NCBI GenBank assembly: GCA_037355855.1
Contig: CM074759.1
Location: forward strand, 5,828,001-5,892,000
Direction: 5' to 3'
DNA: 64,000 nucleotides
From: Pseudo-nitzschia pungens
Taxonomy: Eukaryota; Bacillariophyta; Bacillariophyceae; Bacillariales; Bacillariaceae
The notes below the pieces were generated by a model. It was not told the origin of the DNA, did no database searches, and saw only the letters and a program-made list of their open reading frames with translations. Below, piece by piece: positions 42,440 through 53,100 of this stretch. Positions within the stretch are counted from its first letter, which is position 1. Every line of letters begins with the position of its first letter. A program made the position numbers and the translations under genes.

Positions 42440-42815
42440 AGCTGCTGGTGGACGGACGGCGGGTTGGCTGACTGCTGGGGAGCTCACTGCTGGTGGGCTG
42501 ACTGCTGGGGAGCTGACGGCTGGGGGCTGACTGCTGGTGGGCTGACTGCTGGTGAGCTGACGGCTGGGGAGCTGACTGCTGGTGAGCTGACTGCTGGGGG
42601 GCTGACTGCTGGGGGGCTGACTGCTGGTGGGCCGACTGCTGGTGGGCCTGACTGCTGGTGAGCTGACTGCTGGTGAGCTGACTGCTGGTGTGCTGACAGC
42701 TGGTCGGCTAACTGCTGGTGGGCTGACTGTTGACAGCTTGACTGCTGGTGGGCTGACTGCTAGTGAGCTGACTGCTGAGAGCTTGACTGCTGGGAGCCTG
42801 ACTGCTAGATGGATA
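42440..42815 (-). repeat. 15-bp minisatellite in the 5'UTR of copy G
   Basis: About 25 units of ctgactgctggtggg and variants (ctgacggctggggag, ctgactgctgggggg). On the element's sense strand these read as cagcagtcag-type units, resembling the cagcagtca repeats inside ORF1. Absent from the same position in D and F, which have the 84/219-bp minisatellite instead. Confidence 0.88.
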
Positions 42816-43069
42816 GGTTGGGGTTGTACGCTGGGTTTGAACCAGGGTACAGCAGCAACAACAGGTCCAACGTTGGTCTGGACACGGAAAAACTCCAGTG
42901 GAACCAAAAGAAAGGACTGGAGCACTACCAGAAGAGTCACGTTCGAAACCCACAGAGGTGCTCTGGGGTTACAGAATTTGGAAACTCCAGTAGACCACTG
43001 CAAGGCGTGTAACAGAAACGCCGCTTGGATGTAGATGTGCCAGGTGCGTCAAGTGTGAGACAAGTGTGT

Positions 43070-43430
43070 CAACAGTTGAGCGTAGGATCAACAGCAGAGA
43101 AGCCACTGGAGTGCAGAACTGCCAGGTGAGGACAGAAGCCGGGGCAGCAGAAACACCAGTGGAGTGCAGAAGCAACAACAGAATCGCCGCTTGATTGCAG
43201 AGATGCCAGGTGAAGACAGCAGCCGCAACAGAAAAGCCGAGTGAGGACAACAGCAACAGCAGAAAAGCCAGGTGGTGACAGCAGCAGCAGCAGAAAGACC
43301 AGGTGATGACAGCAGCAACAGCACCAGAGATGCAAGGTGATGACAGCAGCAACAGCGGAATCGCCGGGTGAAGACAGCAGCAGCAACAGAAAGACCGGTG
43401 GATGACAGCAGCAGCAGGGCCCGTAGTCTT
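43070..43430 (-). repeat. CAG-rich degenerate tandem repeat in the 5'UTR of copy G
   Basis: Units of roughly 34-36 bp around ggtgatgacagcagcaacag. No gene supported. Flanked on the right by gtacagcagcaacaacgggtcc, which in D and F precedes the ORF1-proximal minisatellite. Confidence 0.75.
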
Positions 43431-43689
43431 GTAGGCGTGGGAGCTGTAGGTTTGAACCAGGGTACAGCAGCAACAGCTGTAGAGATGAGAGTTGTAGGCG
43501 CGTAGGCTGGGAAACAGGGTACAGCAGCAACAACGGGTCCAACGTTGTTCTGGACAGGAAAAAACTCCAAGGGATCCAAAAAAGAACTGGAGCACTACCA
43601 GAAAAGGCACGTTCGAAACCCACAGAGGTGCTCTGGAGTTACAAAATTTAGAAACTCCTGTAGACTACTGCAAATCGTGTAGAACCTGC

Positions 43690-44356
43690 GGCAATATGGC
43701 TTGTAGACTTGTGTATCCAAGTTCGAACCAGGGATGATTCCAAGTGGTACACTTAAGCGACAGGGATCAGATGGCTTGAAAACAGGGGCTTTAGTAGGAA
43801 CACTTAGGGACCGGGGGATATCAATGGCAGGGCACACTTAAAAGGCTCAGGAGGGAACTTGAAGTTCAAACTCGCGAGTACTTATAAGTGGAAACAGTAT
43901 CCAGGGGCAATTGGCTGGAAAAACAGGGACCTTAAGCGGAGCAGAGCAGCTGCTGTAGAATTCTACAGGGAAAATTCTGGTAGTTCTGTCTGGAGTTGCG
44001 GGCAAATGGAATAGAAGTACCACTTTTGGCCCTGTAGAATTTACGTAGAGGGGGAAATGGAAACAGTATCCAGGGGCAAATGGCTTGAAAACAGGTACCT
44101 TGAGCGCGACACTTAGGGACTGGGGAAACAGTGGAAACAGTATCCGGGGGCAATTGGCTTGAAAACAGGTACCTTGAGCGAGACACTTAGGGACCGGGGA
44201 AGCTGCTTGCTTGAAAACAAGGGCTTTAGTAGAAAAGCCGAGGGACCAGGGGGAGTCTTGTGTCTTGAAAACAGTGTCAAACTTGAAGTTCAAGTTGGGG
44301 TGGCTTAATAGCGGAAACACTTAGGGATCAGGGAACTCGCGAACACTTAGGGACCA
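43690..44356 (-). promoter_or_regulatory. 5'UTR hairpin array of copy G, ORF1-proximal part
   Basis: No gene. - strand version of the cttagggac / cctaagtgt repeat array seen in D and F, with tgttttcaag-type spacers. Interrupted at 44357 by element H. Confidence 0.65.
44337..44356 (+). repeat. Target-site duplication of element H, left side
   Basis: tcgcgaacacttagggacca, identical to 46393-46412. It belongs to the G 5'UTR. Confidence 0.95.
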
Positions 44357-44922
44357 CAATTTGCGCATCGCGCATTTTGTCCGACGTTCCGATGTTCCAG
44401 TACTAAAAATACGTAGATTTCTACACAACTTTACCATGCGATATCTCGCTCCCTTTTACACCACCAATCACAACCCCAGGACCTACATGTATTAACCAAG
44501 ACCTGCGCTCTTTGTTTCTGCTATTGGTTCAGTTGCTGGCTGCTTCTTTTGGTTGATTTGGTTGCCAATTCACCACTCGGCTGATCGATCCGCAGCAACA
44601 ACCAAAACAAAACCGACACCTAATTTTCTACAGCACCTCCAGTACCGATTCTACAGCGATTCGAAAATACTTCTACTACGTAATACTGTTGCCGTCTTAC
44701 TGTTGCCGTCTGTACTGCTTCGATCTGTTTCCAAGCTCCACCCTCAAGGCCCTTAAGTATATATTATACTTAATGTTCTACATTGTTTCCAAGCTTCCTA
44801 AGTGATTTCCACTTAACGTTCTACATTCTTCAAGGTTCCTTGCTAAGTCCCCTAAGTCTTTTCAAGGTGTAGTTCACGAACAGCCCCTTCCACTGTAGGT
44901 ATATTTCTACAAGAAATTCCAG

Positions 44923-45700
44923 CTGTCATCTGTTTTCAAGTCCATTGCCCTGCTGGACCATATGTGTTTTCGCTTATGGTCCTACTGTTTCTTGACCCAA
45001 GCCCCAAAGCCGCTAAGTACAGTTTGCTTAAGGCTCCACCACCTACATAACCCTCTCAGGTGTACTGTATAAATGTCATCTGTTTCCAAGTCTACTGCCC
45101 TGATGGACCCTAAGTGTTTTCACTTATGGTCCTACTGTTTCCTGACCCAAGCCCTAAAGCCACTAAGTACAGTTTGCTTAAGGCTCCCCTACCTACATAT
45201 ACCTCTCAGATGCATTCTTCAACTGTCATCTGTTTTCAAGTCTACTGCCCTGATGGACCATAAGTGTTTTCGCTTATGGTCCTACTGTTTCCTTACCCAA
45301 GCCCCAAAGCCGCTAAGTACAGCTTGCTTAAGGCTCTCCTACCTACATATACCTTTCAGATGCACACTTCAACTGTCATCTGTTTTCAAGTCTACTGCCC
45401 TGCTGGACCATAAGTGTTCTCACTTAAGGTCCTACTATTTCCTGACCCAAGCCCCAAAGCCGCTAAGTACAGCTTGCTTAAGGCTCTCCTACCTACATAA
45501 CCCTCTCAGATGCACACTTCAACTGTCATCTGTTTTCAAGTCTACTGCCCTGATAGTCCATAATTGTTTTTGATTATGGACCTACTGTTTTTATGACCCA
45601 AGCCCCAAAGCTGCTAAGTACATGTTACTTAACGCACCACCACCTACATATACCCCTCGAGTTCACAGTACAGCAGAGACCTGTTTTCAAGCCTACAGCC
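44923..45700 (+). repeat. 150-bp tandem repeats in element H, each with inverted repeats
   Basis: The marker tgtcatctgt recurs at about 44924, 45074, 45224, 45374 and 45524, an exact 150-bp step, with a sixth partial unit near 45674. Each unit has a hairpin GGACCATAAG...CTTATGGTCC with an 8-nt loop, and a second weaker one around ccgctaagtacag...cttaaggct. In the unit at 45554-45581 both arms of the first hairpin have changed together (GTCCATAAT / ATTATGGAC). Confidence 0.9.
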
Positions 45701-45759
45701 CTGATGGTCCATAAGTGTTTTCACTTAAAGGCCCTGTTTCCAAGCTACTACAGGAGAGC

Positions 45760-46115
45760 AAGTTCAAGTTCGAACAGAAGGCCAGCTGTTACGAATTTGA
45801 ATTTGGTAGTAGGCTCCACCGCCTCTACGTGTCTCCTACTACGAAGTTCGAACAGAAGGACAGCTGTTACGAATTTGGTAGTAGGCTCCGTACTATATGT
45901 ACCATACAGTGGTAAGGAATGTGTTTGGGGCACTCGCATTACTGATGCTGCAATACAGCATGCAGAGACCAGTTTTGCTTGCGTCAGCTGACCACTTGCA
46001 TTACAGATACTATGTATCTAGGCAAGGGTTTTGCTTGTGTCAGCTGACCACTCCAAGCATCACTGATGCTGTACAGTGGCATTCAAGGGACAGTTTTGCT
46101 TGTGTTTTCCCTTTC
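45760..46115 (+). repeat. Short direct repeats in the distal part of element H
   Basis: Two copies of agctgttacgaatttg...ggtagtaggctcc (about 45780-45890). They are followed by three copies of ttttgcttg.gtcagctgacca / ttttgcttgtg around 45968-46110. No gene supported; the ORFs across it are short and unlike anything known. Confidence 0.65.
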
Positions 46116-46302
46116 ACGTTCTTGTTACCCCGTCTCCTGTACGCTTTGCAACAGCTGTGTCTGTTGTGCTCTGGACTGGTTCGTTTTTTTCCTGTTTCTT
46201 ACCAAGGTTCGTTTGCAAAATAGCCGTCTTTACAACCTGGGGCCTATTCCCCATGGTTGAGGCGGCGCGTCGTTCTACAACTTGGGGCCTAACCTCTCTT
46301 CG

Positions 46303-46392
46303 ATTGAGGCGACGATAAAGTCTGGTTACAGACTGAGTAGCTTTTAACCACCTTCGGTGGATTTTCCTACTTAAATAAGTATATTATTATTA
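46303..46392 (+). other. 3' end of element H with conserved and covarying hairpins
   Basis: Hairpin 1 agtctggttacagact at 46319-46334 is identical to the LINEs. Hairpin 2 is CCACC-TTC-GGTGG at 46348-46360, where LINEs have TCACC-TTT-GGTGA: the outer T-A pair is replaced by C-G. A further palindrome acttaaataagt (46369-46380) precedes the tail. Confidence 0.85.
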
Positions 46393-46412
46393 TCGCGAAC
46401 ACTTAGGGACCA
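46393..46412 (+). repeat. Target-site duplication of element H, right side
   Basis: tcgcgaacacttagggacca, matching 44337-44356. The G 5'UTR resumes after it. Confidence 0.95.
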
Positions 46413-47246
46413 GGGAAATTGTAGTCTTGAAAACAAGGGGCTGTAGTAGCTGTAGTCTTGGAAACAAGAGTGCAATAAGTAGGAGGTACTTAGGGATCGG
46501 TTGGTCTTGGCTTGAAAACAGGTGTAGTAGGGGGAGCCTTAAGCGAAAACACTTAGGGACTGGGGGGCTTGGCTAGGAAACAGGGTAGCTCTTAAGTGAT
46601 TGACACTAGTAAGAGCAGGGGGCAATTGGCTTGAAAATAAAGGGGAACTGGAAGATATGCTCGCGTGAACTTGCAGATACTTAGGGATCAGCGAGTAGGA
46701 ACCTTCTAGAAGGGGGGTGAATATGTGTTCGATCTTGAAGAGTGTAGAACGTTAAGTGGGTTCGACCTTGAAGAATGTAGAACGTTAAGTGAATATCACT
46801 TAAGGGGCTTGAAAGAACGTTAAGTGGGTATCACTTAAGGGGCTTGGAAGACTGTATAGCGTTAAATAATAAGGTAGCTTGAAAACAGATCGAAAAACAA
46901 ACCAAGCTCGGAGACAAACTGAGTGTGGAGACTAACCGGAGCAGAGCTGCTGTAGAATTAGTACTGGGCTTGCTGTAGAAAATTATGTGTCCTTTTGCTT
47001 GTGTTGCTGCCGATCGATCGACCGACACGGAAACAAGCAACCAAAGCAACCAAAGGGAGCAATGAGCAGCCAAACAAACAGCAGAATCAGATAGGGGAGG
47101 TCTCTGTTAATAGGTGTGGTGCTTGGTTTTGTTGTAGGAGCTTTAGAAGTGAGTGAGATATCAAAGGGGAAAGTTGTGTAGAAATCTACGTGTTTTAAGT
47201 ACTGGAACATCGGAACGTCGGACAAAATGCGCGATGCGAAAATTGT
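46413..47246 (-). promoter_or_regulatory. 5'UTR of copy G, 5'-proximal part
   Basis: No gene. In element sense: terminal acaattttcgcatcgcg at 47246, the palindrome region gatcgatcgg near 47018, the ttaacgttctacattcttc repeats near 46740-46830, the heat-shock-like box at 46699-46711, then hairpins down to the H insertion. Confidence 0.65.
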
Positions 47247-47247
47247 G

Positions 47248-50160
47248 GCTAACACTCCTTCAAACAAACGCGCCTTTACGGGGACCCCTTCCCGCCGACT
47301 ACCTGCTAGTTCCGTTCTTCAGGCTACTCCCTCTCCCCCTCCCTCTCCCCGTACAGCTAGGGATTCACTCCCTTCTGATGATGATATGTCCTTCACTTCT
47401 GCTGTGTCTACTGGTGCACTAGATGATGTTGATATGAGCACTGAGCAGCCAGGCACTGGGCAGTCAGACACAGGGCATTCAGGCAGTGGGCAGTCCGACA
47501 GTGGGACGTTTGACAGTGGGAAGTCCACCAGTGGGAAGTCCAACAGTGGAAATTCCAACAGTGGGACGTCCAACAGTGGGAAGCCCAACAGTGGAAAGTC
47601 CAACAGTGCGACGTCTAGGGATGGCCAGCCAGGCTCTGAGCACTCAGACTCTAAGCACCCTCCTTCCAAGGTCTCTCCTTCCAAGTCTAGTCTGAAACAA
47701 GCTACTCTTGCATTTCTTTCTGACACACCGTCTGCAGAGCGACATGCCCTGCGCAAGAAAGCCCTGGCTGCTGCCAACAAAGCTCACTCAGATTCCTTCC
47801 TCTGGTGCTTCTACGGTAAGGGGCCTTTTACTGGTCGTGCTTCCATTCCCACCCCTATCCACACTCTTCGTAAAACTCCAGCAGGATCCCGGCTATGGAC
47901 TGGGTGTCCTAGTCCCACTCACTTCTTCAGCAAGAAAGATGGGAATGACAAGAAATCCATCCATGATGTCTGTCAGTCTGCCATCCCTCCAGCATATGCT
48001 CAAGCTTTTCCTGACAACCCTGAGTGGAGAACTGCTTCTGTGGAGTCCCTGGTTTCCCTTGCTTCTCTCTGCTTTCAAGCCTCTGCAGACTGGACCAAGC
48101 AACCTTCAGGCCATGCTCTGAAGAGATGTCTTATTGGTTTGGCCAAGATGTCTCCTGAGTGTTTTGATGACCTGTATTGTGAAGGTAACCTTTTGCCCAG
48201 CACTGAAGGAAGAGTTTGGTTGGCAGCCAATCAGGTGCTTGGCTCCCACTGGCATTTCAAGAAGAGACCTCCTACACCTGCGCCAACTGCAGTTGATGAT
48301 GCTTCCACTTCCAAATCAGTGTCCTTTCTTCCTGGTGGTGGTGATGCTACTGTCTTGTCCTCCTCTGCTGGGCATTTCCTCCAACGCCGAGGGGTTTGCT
48401 CCAGTGATTCTAGAGCTCCAGTGGATGTCACTGCTGGCACCAAGTGTTCTCATAGTTCTTATGTCACTCTGTCCCTTCCAAGGTTGATGTCACAACGCCC
48501 TGGGGAACTGTATGATGAGCTGCTCAAGTCTCTCAAGGAAGCTTTGGATCTTCTATGGACTGTTGACAAGCGCCTGGTGTTGTATGTTTTTCCCTCGAGA
48601 GCCAGGCTCCACCCCAAGGCCAAGCCTGTTACCAAGTTTTGGACGACACTTCCTGACAGGAAGACCTTGGAATTGTATGTTGCTCAGCTCTGGCTTCGCA
48701 GTAGAACTGCTCCTCATCTACGCTTCTTTTTGGGACACAGTGCTTCCCTGGAGAAACTCTTTTCAGCACAATTGCTCCAGAGGCTCAGAGACCGTGACAT
48801 GGACCTGAAATATGACCACATACAGGCCCCAGTTATTGTCACCTGTGGCTTTCTCCTTGGATCTTACATGCAGAGTTTTGATCTTGACCACTACAACGAA
48901 TTGCTTCAGACTCATCCCAGGTTTCAGGCGTGTCCTATTGCTGTTATCAGGAAGAATATCAGCCTTGACAACTCCAGAACTCCTGATCCCAATCCGGTTC
49001 TGGCTGCTCATGTTTTATGTGATGCAACAAAGCGCGCCCAAACTGTTAAGCTCCTCAAAGCCCAGTTCAACCGTTGCAAACCTTCAGACATTGCCTCTTT
49101 ACCTGATGGTAAATTCTACAAGTTTATTGAGACAGCTACCAATCCTTCTGACAGACCTCTTCCCCCCTCCAAGCTCAAGACTGTTCGCCAGGCTAAGCAC
49201 CGCCAAGCCAAATTTATTGAGAGCCATGAAACTGCTCCTGTTTTGGGGGTAGTTGATCTTGATCTTCCAGTTGACTTGGGCCAAGGGCTGGGTTTGAAGA
49301 CACTGCGCAGTGTGCTTCTGGGCATCAGAACACGTGACAATTGGTCATGGCCTCTTTTTCTTTCTGTTGATACCAGTTCATACCGAGGCGAGATCCTTGC
49401 TTTGTACAATATCACTACCAAGGCTGAAGCAATGGCCATGTTGTCTTTCCTGCCTATTATACTGGAAGCTCATTATGGTTCTTGTGTTAGACAATGGTTC
49501 TCTTCTGAGTGCTTGACTGAAATGGAAGCTTACCATTGGGATGCTGCTGTCAATTGTGTTGTGGAAACTGAACCTGCTGCAGATCCAATGCAGGATGACT
49601 CTCTTCCCTTTTTTGGTGATGGGGATGCACGAGATTGGGAACTTGTTGATGATGACTTGTCAGTTGACCTTGCCCCAGACCTCACTTTTGATCTGGATTT
49701 GCACTTTAACCTCCAAGCCCGTGCTGACAGTGGTGGTGGAGGCTTTGATGACTCTCAATCTATGGATACTTTAGCGACCGGCACTTCCAATCTCACTGAT
49801 GTCCAGGCCTCAGCGCCTGCAGGTGCTGTTCCTCCTGGCGGTGATCCTACCCATGTGGCCAAGACTGATGCCTCCCCTGGTATCTCTCCTGTTGTTCCCC
49901 CTGAAGTTCCTGACCCTCCCCATGATGCCATGGCAGGTGACCTCCCTGTGGCCTCTCCTGAGTCCTCAACTGCAGTTCCTGCTGCCGGTGGTGGGGAAGA
50001 TGCAGCCTCTGCATTGAGGCTTGGAGTTGCTGCAATTGCTTTCTCTTCCAGTCATGATGCTAGTGTCAGTGATTTGAGCCATGCCAATGTCTCCACCAAA
50101 TCAGCTCCGGCAACTCTTTCTTCCGTGCGACAGACTCGGTTTCCTTCTGATCATGGTTAG
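47248..50160 (+). pseudogene. LINE ORF1 of copy E (subtype I), start codon lost
   Basis: The genuine sequence begins near 47248 (NTPSNKRAFTGTP), matching codon 17 or so of Z ORF1. The Met at 47227 and the residues before it are read from the antisense 5' end of copy G. About 970 codons remain open. The N-terminal part has a run of five-residue SGKSN-type repeats. The family domain is complete (TLSLPRLMSQ, SYMQSFDLDHYN, VRQWFSSECL), with an acidic/Pro-rich tail ending FPSDHG. It overlaps ORF2 by 80 nt. The protein could only be made from the accidental Met. Confidence 0.88.
47460..47625 (+). repeat. In-frame 15-bp minisatellite in ORF1 of copy E
   Basis: About 11 units of agtgggaagtccaac and variants, encoding SGKSN-type pentapeptides. 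Copy Z has a shorter, different array at the same place (SSGQS units, about 7165-7250), showing repeat turnover between copies. Confidence 0.85.
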
Positions 50161-53100
50161 CTCTTCTGATATGAGGTGTGATGGGATGCCTTTCAATCCA
50201 AATCCCATCAATGCTTCTCCTGTTTCTCCTTTTTCCCCCTCCGACTCTTCCCCTGTCCCTCATTTTGTCCAATTAACTCTTCATGGAGAATCTCTTGCTG
50301 CTAAGGATTCTGACACTTTTGGTCATTCCTTTCCTCAAGCTCCATCCTCTAACTCCACCATCATCACATTCCAAAACATTGGACCACAGCGCAGAGCTGC
50401 CTTTATGTCCATGTCCAAGCACAACGCCCGTCAATTTGTCAAGAGCAATGCCAGTGTGGCTCTTTTTGCTGAACATTGTTTGAATGAATCCAAACTCCTG
50501 CCCTGTGACCTTTTCAATCGGCGCATGAAGAATGTCAGTCCCTCAAGTTTTTCTTATCTTGCTAACAACAAGCATGAAGCTTCTGCCTGCTCTTGGCTTC
50601 AGCCTGGCGGTACAGGTTTTTCCATTGACCAGCTGTTCAGTTCCCACAAGATTGCACATGGAGCTGATCCATCTGGTCTTGGTAGATGGTCCTTTGTCAA
50701 GTTTCAGGGCAGGGATGGCTACAATGTCACCATGTTTTCTGCCTACTGCCCAGTTGAAAATGATAGGGATCTTGGCTCAGTCTGGAATCAACAGTACCGA
50801 TACTTTCAGGCCGCTGAAAATCTTTTCAGTCCCAATCCATGCATTCTCTTTCACAGGGATTTGACTGCTGCCCTTCAGGTCTGCCTGGGTGCAGGTGATC
50901 AAGTCATTGTTGGGATTGACCAGAATGCTGATGTCAGGACTGATGGCTTGTCTTTTGAGCTCAAGGCTCTTGGTTTCAGAGATGCCATTCTTACCCTTCA
51001 TAGTACGTCTTCTCCTCCTGCCACTCACAACCGAAACACTACCAGAACACCAATTGATGCCATTTGGGTCTCTGAGAATGTTGATGTTCTCAGGGCTGGG
51101 TATTGTCCCTTTGGAGGTGCCCATGGTATGGAATCTGACCATCGCATGCTCTGGATTGAGGTTTGTAATGGCAGCATCATGGGCACATATTTGCCACCTC
51201 CTGTGAGATTCTCTCTTTCCAAACTCCAGTCCTCCCATCCTCATCTGCGACAACGGTATTTCAAGCGAGTGAGGCACTGCTTTCTCAAGGCTGGAGTGTT
51301 TTCTCTCCAAGCTAAGCTGGAGCACCTACTGGCTCAGTTTCAGTCTGGGGATATTTCTGTGCGAACTGATCTCATCACCACATATGAAGTACTCCATGAA
51401 ACCTCTACCTCTCTCAGGCTCTCTGTTGAACACAACCTCTGCCACACTAGAGCTGGTTTGGTTCCATGGTCACCTAAGCTGCAAGTCTATCGTGATACCA
51501 TTGACTTTTGGCGACGTGTTGTTAAGTTGAGACAGGGTGTGTCCACCAGTCATACTGTTTTGAAAAGGTTGGCCTGCAAGCTTTCTCTCTACAAAGGAGA
51601 ACACAGTGACCTTTCCAGTGCTCTCCTCCATCTGAAACAAGCTTACAAGCAATACCGGGCAGTGAAGAAATTGGCCCCCTCATGGAGAGACTCCTTCAAT
51701 CAAGGCCTGGTGGATGCACTTCTTGCTGAAGGCAAGCCTCACAACCAGCATGCTTCTCAGATTCGTGCCAGGATGCGTAGGGAACGTCTTCAACGAGAGC
51801 TTGGTCTCGCTGCTCGGTCTATTCGGGGACGTGTCAACAAGTCAGCAGTCTTGCGCGCTATTGCAGTTGGCCATGATGGTGTTGAACAGGTCTTGGAGTC
51901 CCAGTCTACTATGGTACCAGCTATGGCTGCATCCAATGTCCGGCGTCAACAGCAGTGTCTTGGCACTCCTTCCATGACTCCCTCCTTCATTCAAGACTTT
52001 GGCTACCTAGGCACTGCCCATGCTGCTTCCCAAGTCCTTGATGGCACATACATCCCTCCTCCTGCCACTGACAAATACCTTTCTGAATTTCTTGCCTGTC
52101 TCAAAGTCCCTGACTCTATTCTGAGTTTGCCCCCCTTTGACTACTCAGTGTGTCCAGCTGACAATGCTGCTGCCTGGAAACACCAGAGGGAACGCACAGC
52201 AAGTGAACCTTCTTGTTTGAGTTTTGCCCACCACAAGGCTTTTGCCCTTGATCCCCAGTTGAACAAGTTTGACACTCTCCTGAGATCCGTCCCATTGATT
52301 GTTGGCTTCTCTCCTTCTGCTTGGCAGGTCATCACTGACGTTGAGATCTTCAAGAAACCTGGTGAATATAGAGTGGATAAGATGAGGCTTATTCAGCTGA
52401 TGTCTCCTGAGTTCCAAATCAACAACAAGATGATTGGCAGACGCATTCTTGCCCATGCTGAACGTGCCAATGCCGTGGCTGTTGATCAACATGGAAGCAG
52501 GAAACACCACAAGGCCATCAACACCTGCCTGAACAAGAAGCTCATCTGTGATGTGTTGAGGCAGAAGCGCAGATCCGGTGCTGTTGCTATGAATGATGCT
52601 AAGGGCTGCTATGATAGGATCTCTCATCCCATTGCAGGTCTCACTCTCCAAAGCTTTGGGGTTCCTGCACATGTGTGTGAGGTTCTTTTGTCTACTTTGC
52701 AACTTGCCAAGCACCACATCAAAACTGGTTTTGGTCGGTCAGGTCCTGTGTATGGTGATGAACCTGTTCCTCTCAGTGGTTGTGGCCAAGGCAATGGTAT
52801 TGGTCCAACTCTTTGGGCTTTGGTGTCAACAATTGTCTTCCGAATGATGCAACAGGCTGGGCATGGTGTCCATCTTATCACTTCATTGTCACTGCAACTT
52901 GTTTCTCTTGTGGGTTTTGCCTTTGTGGATGACACAGATTTGTTTTGTGCTGGCTCTGATTCCTCCACATCTGGTGAGGAATTAGCTGTTGACTTTCAGG
53001 CAGCTCTTGACCGGTGGGCTGGTGGGATTATTGCCACTGGTGGTGCTATTGAACCAGCAGCACAGCGCTTATGGACTAAGGCTCTTCAGACCTGTTTTCT

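Larger units (their letters stand above)
44357..46392 (+). mobile_element. Element H: 2-kb non-coding element with LINE-like termini
   Basis: Starts (a)caatttgcgcatcgcg and follows the LINE 5' end for about 450 bp with clear divergence (shared tccgacgttccgatgttcc, gtagatttctacacaac, taattttctacagca). It has no ORF1 or ORF2. Its 3' end shares aaagtctggttacagactga and the second hairpin with the LINEs, then ends in an ATT tail. A 20-bp perfect duplication flanks it. I read it as a non-autonomous retroelement using the LINE machinery. The divergence shows it is not a fresh deletion product of a neighbouring copy. Confidence 0.9.
33001..47246 (-). mobile_element. LINE copy G (subtype II), full-length, split by element H
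   Basis: Reads from 47246 (5' end, reverse complement of acaattttcgcatcgcg) down to an (ATA)n tail at 33001. H interrupts the 5'UTR at 44357-46392. ORF1 42404-39138 has one nonsense codon; ORF2 39217-33305 is intact. Its 5' terminal variant (cgcatcgcgcatttt) is closer to H than to D, E and F. Confidence 0.92.

Noticed and set aside
44923..45700. CRISPR-like array (regular spacing with palindromic parts)
   Set aside because: The whole 150-bp unit is repeated, with no unique spacers, in a eukaryotic retroelement.
47227..47247. Met at 47227 as the real ORF1 start of copy E
   Set aside because: These codons are the reverse complement of the 5' end of copy G, so the Met is accidental.
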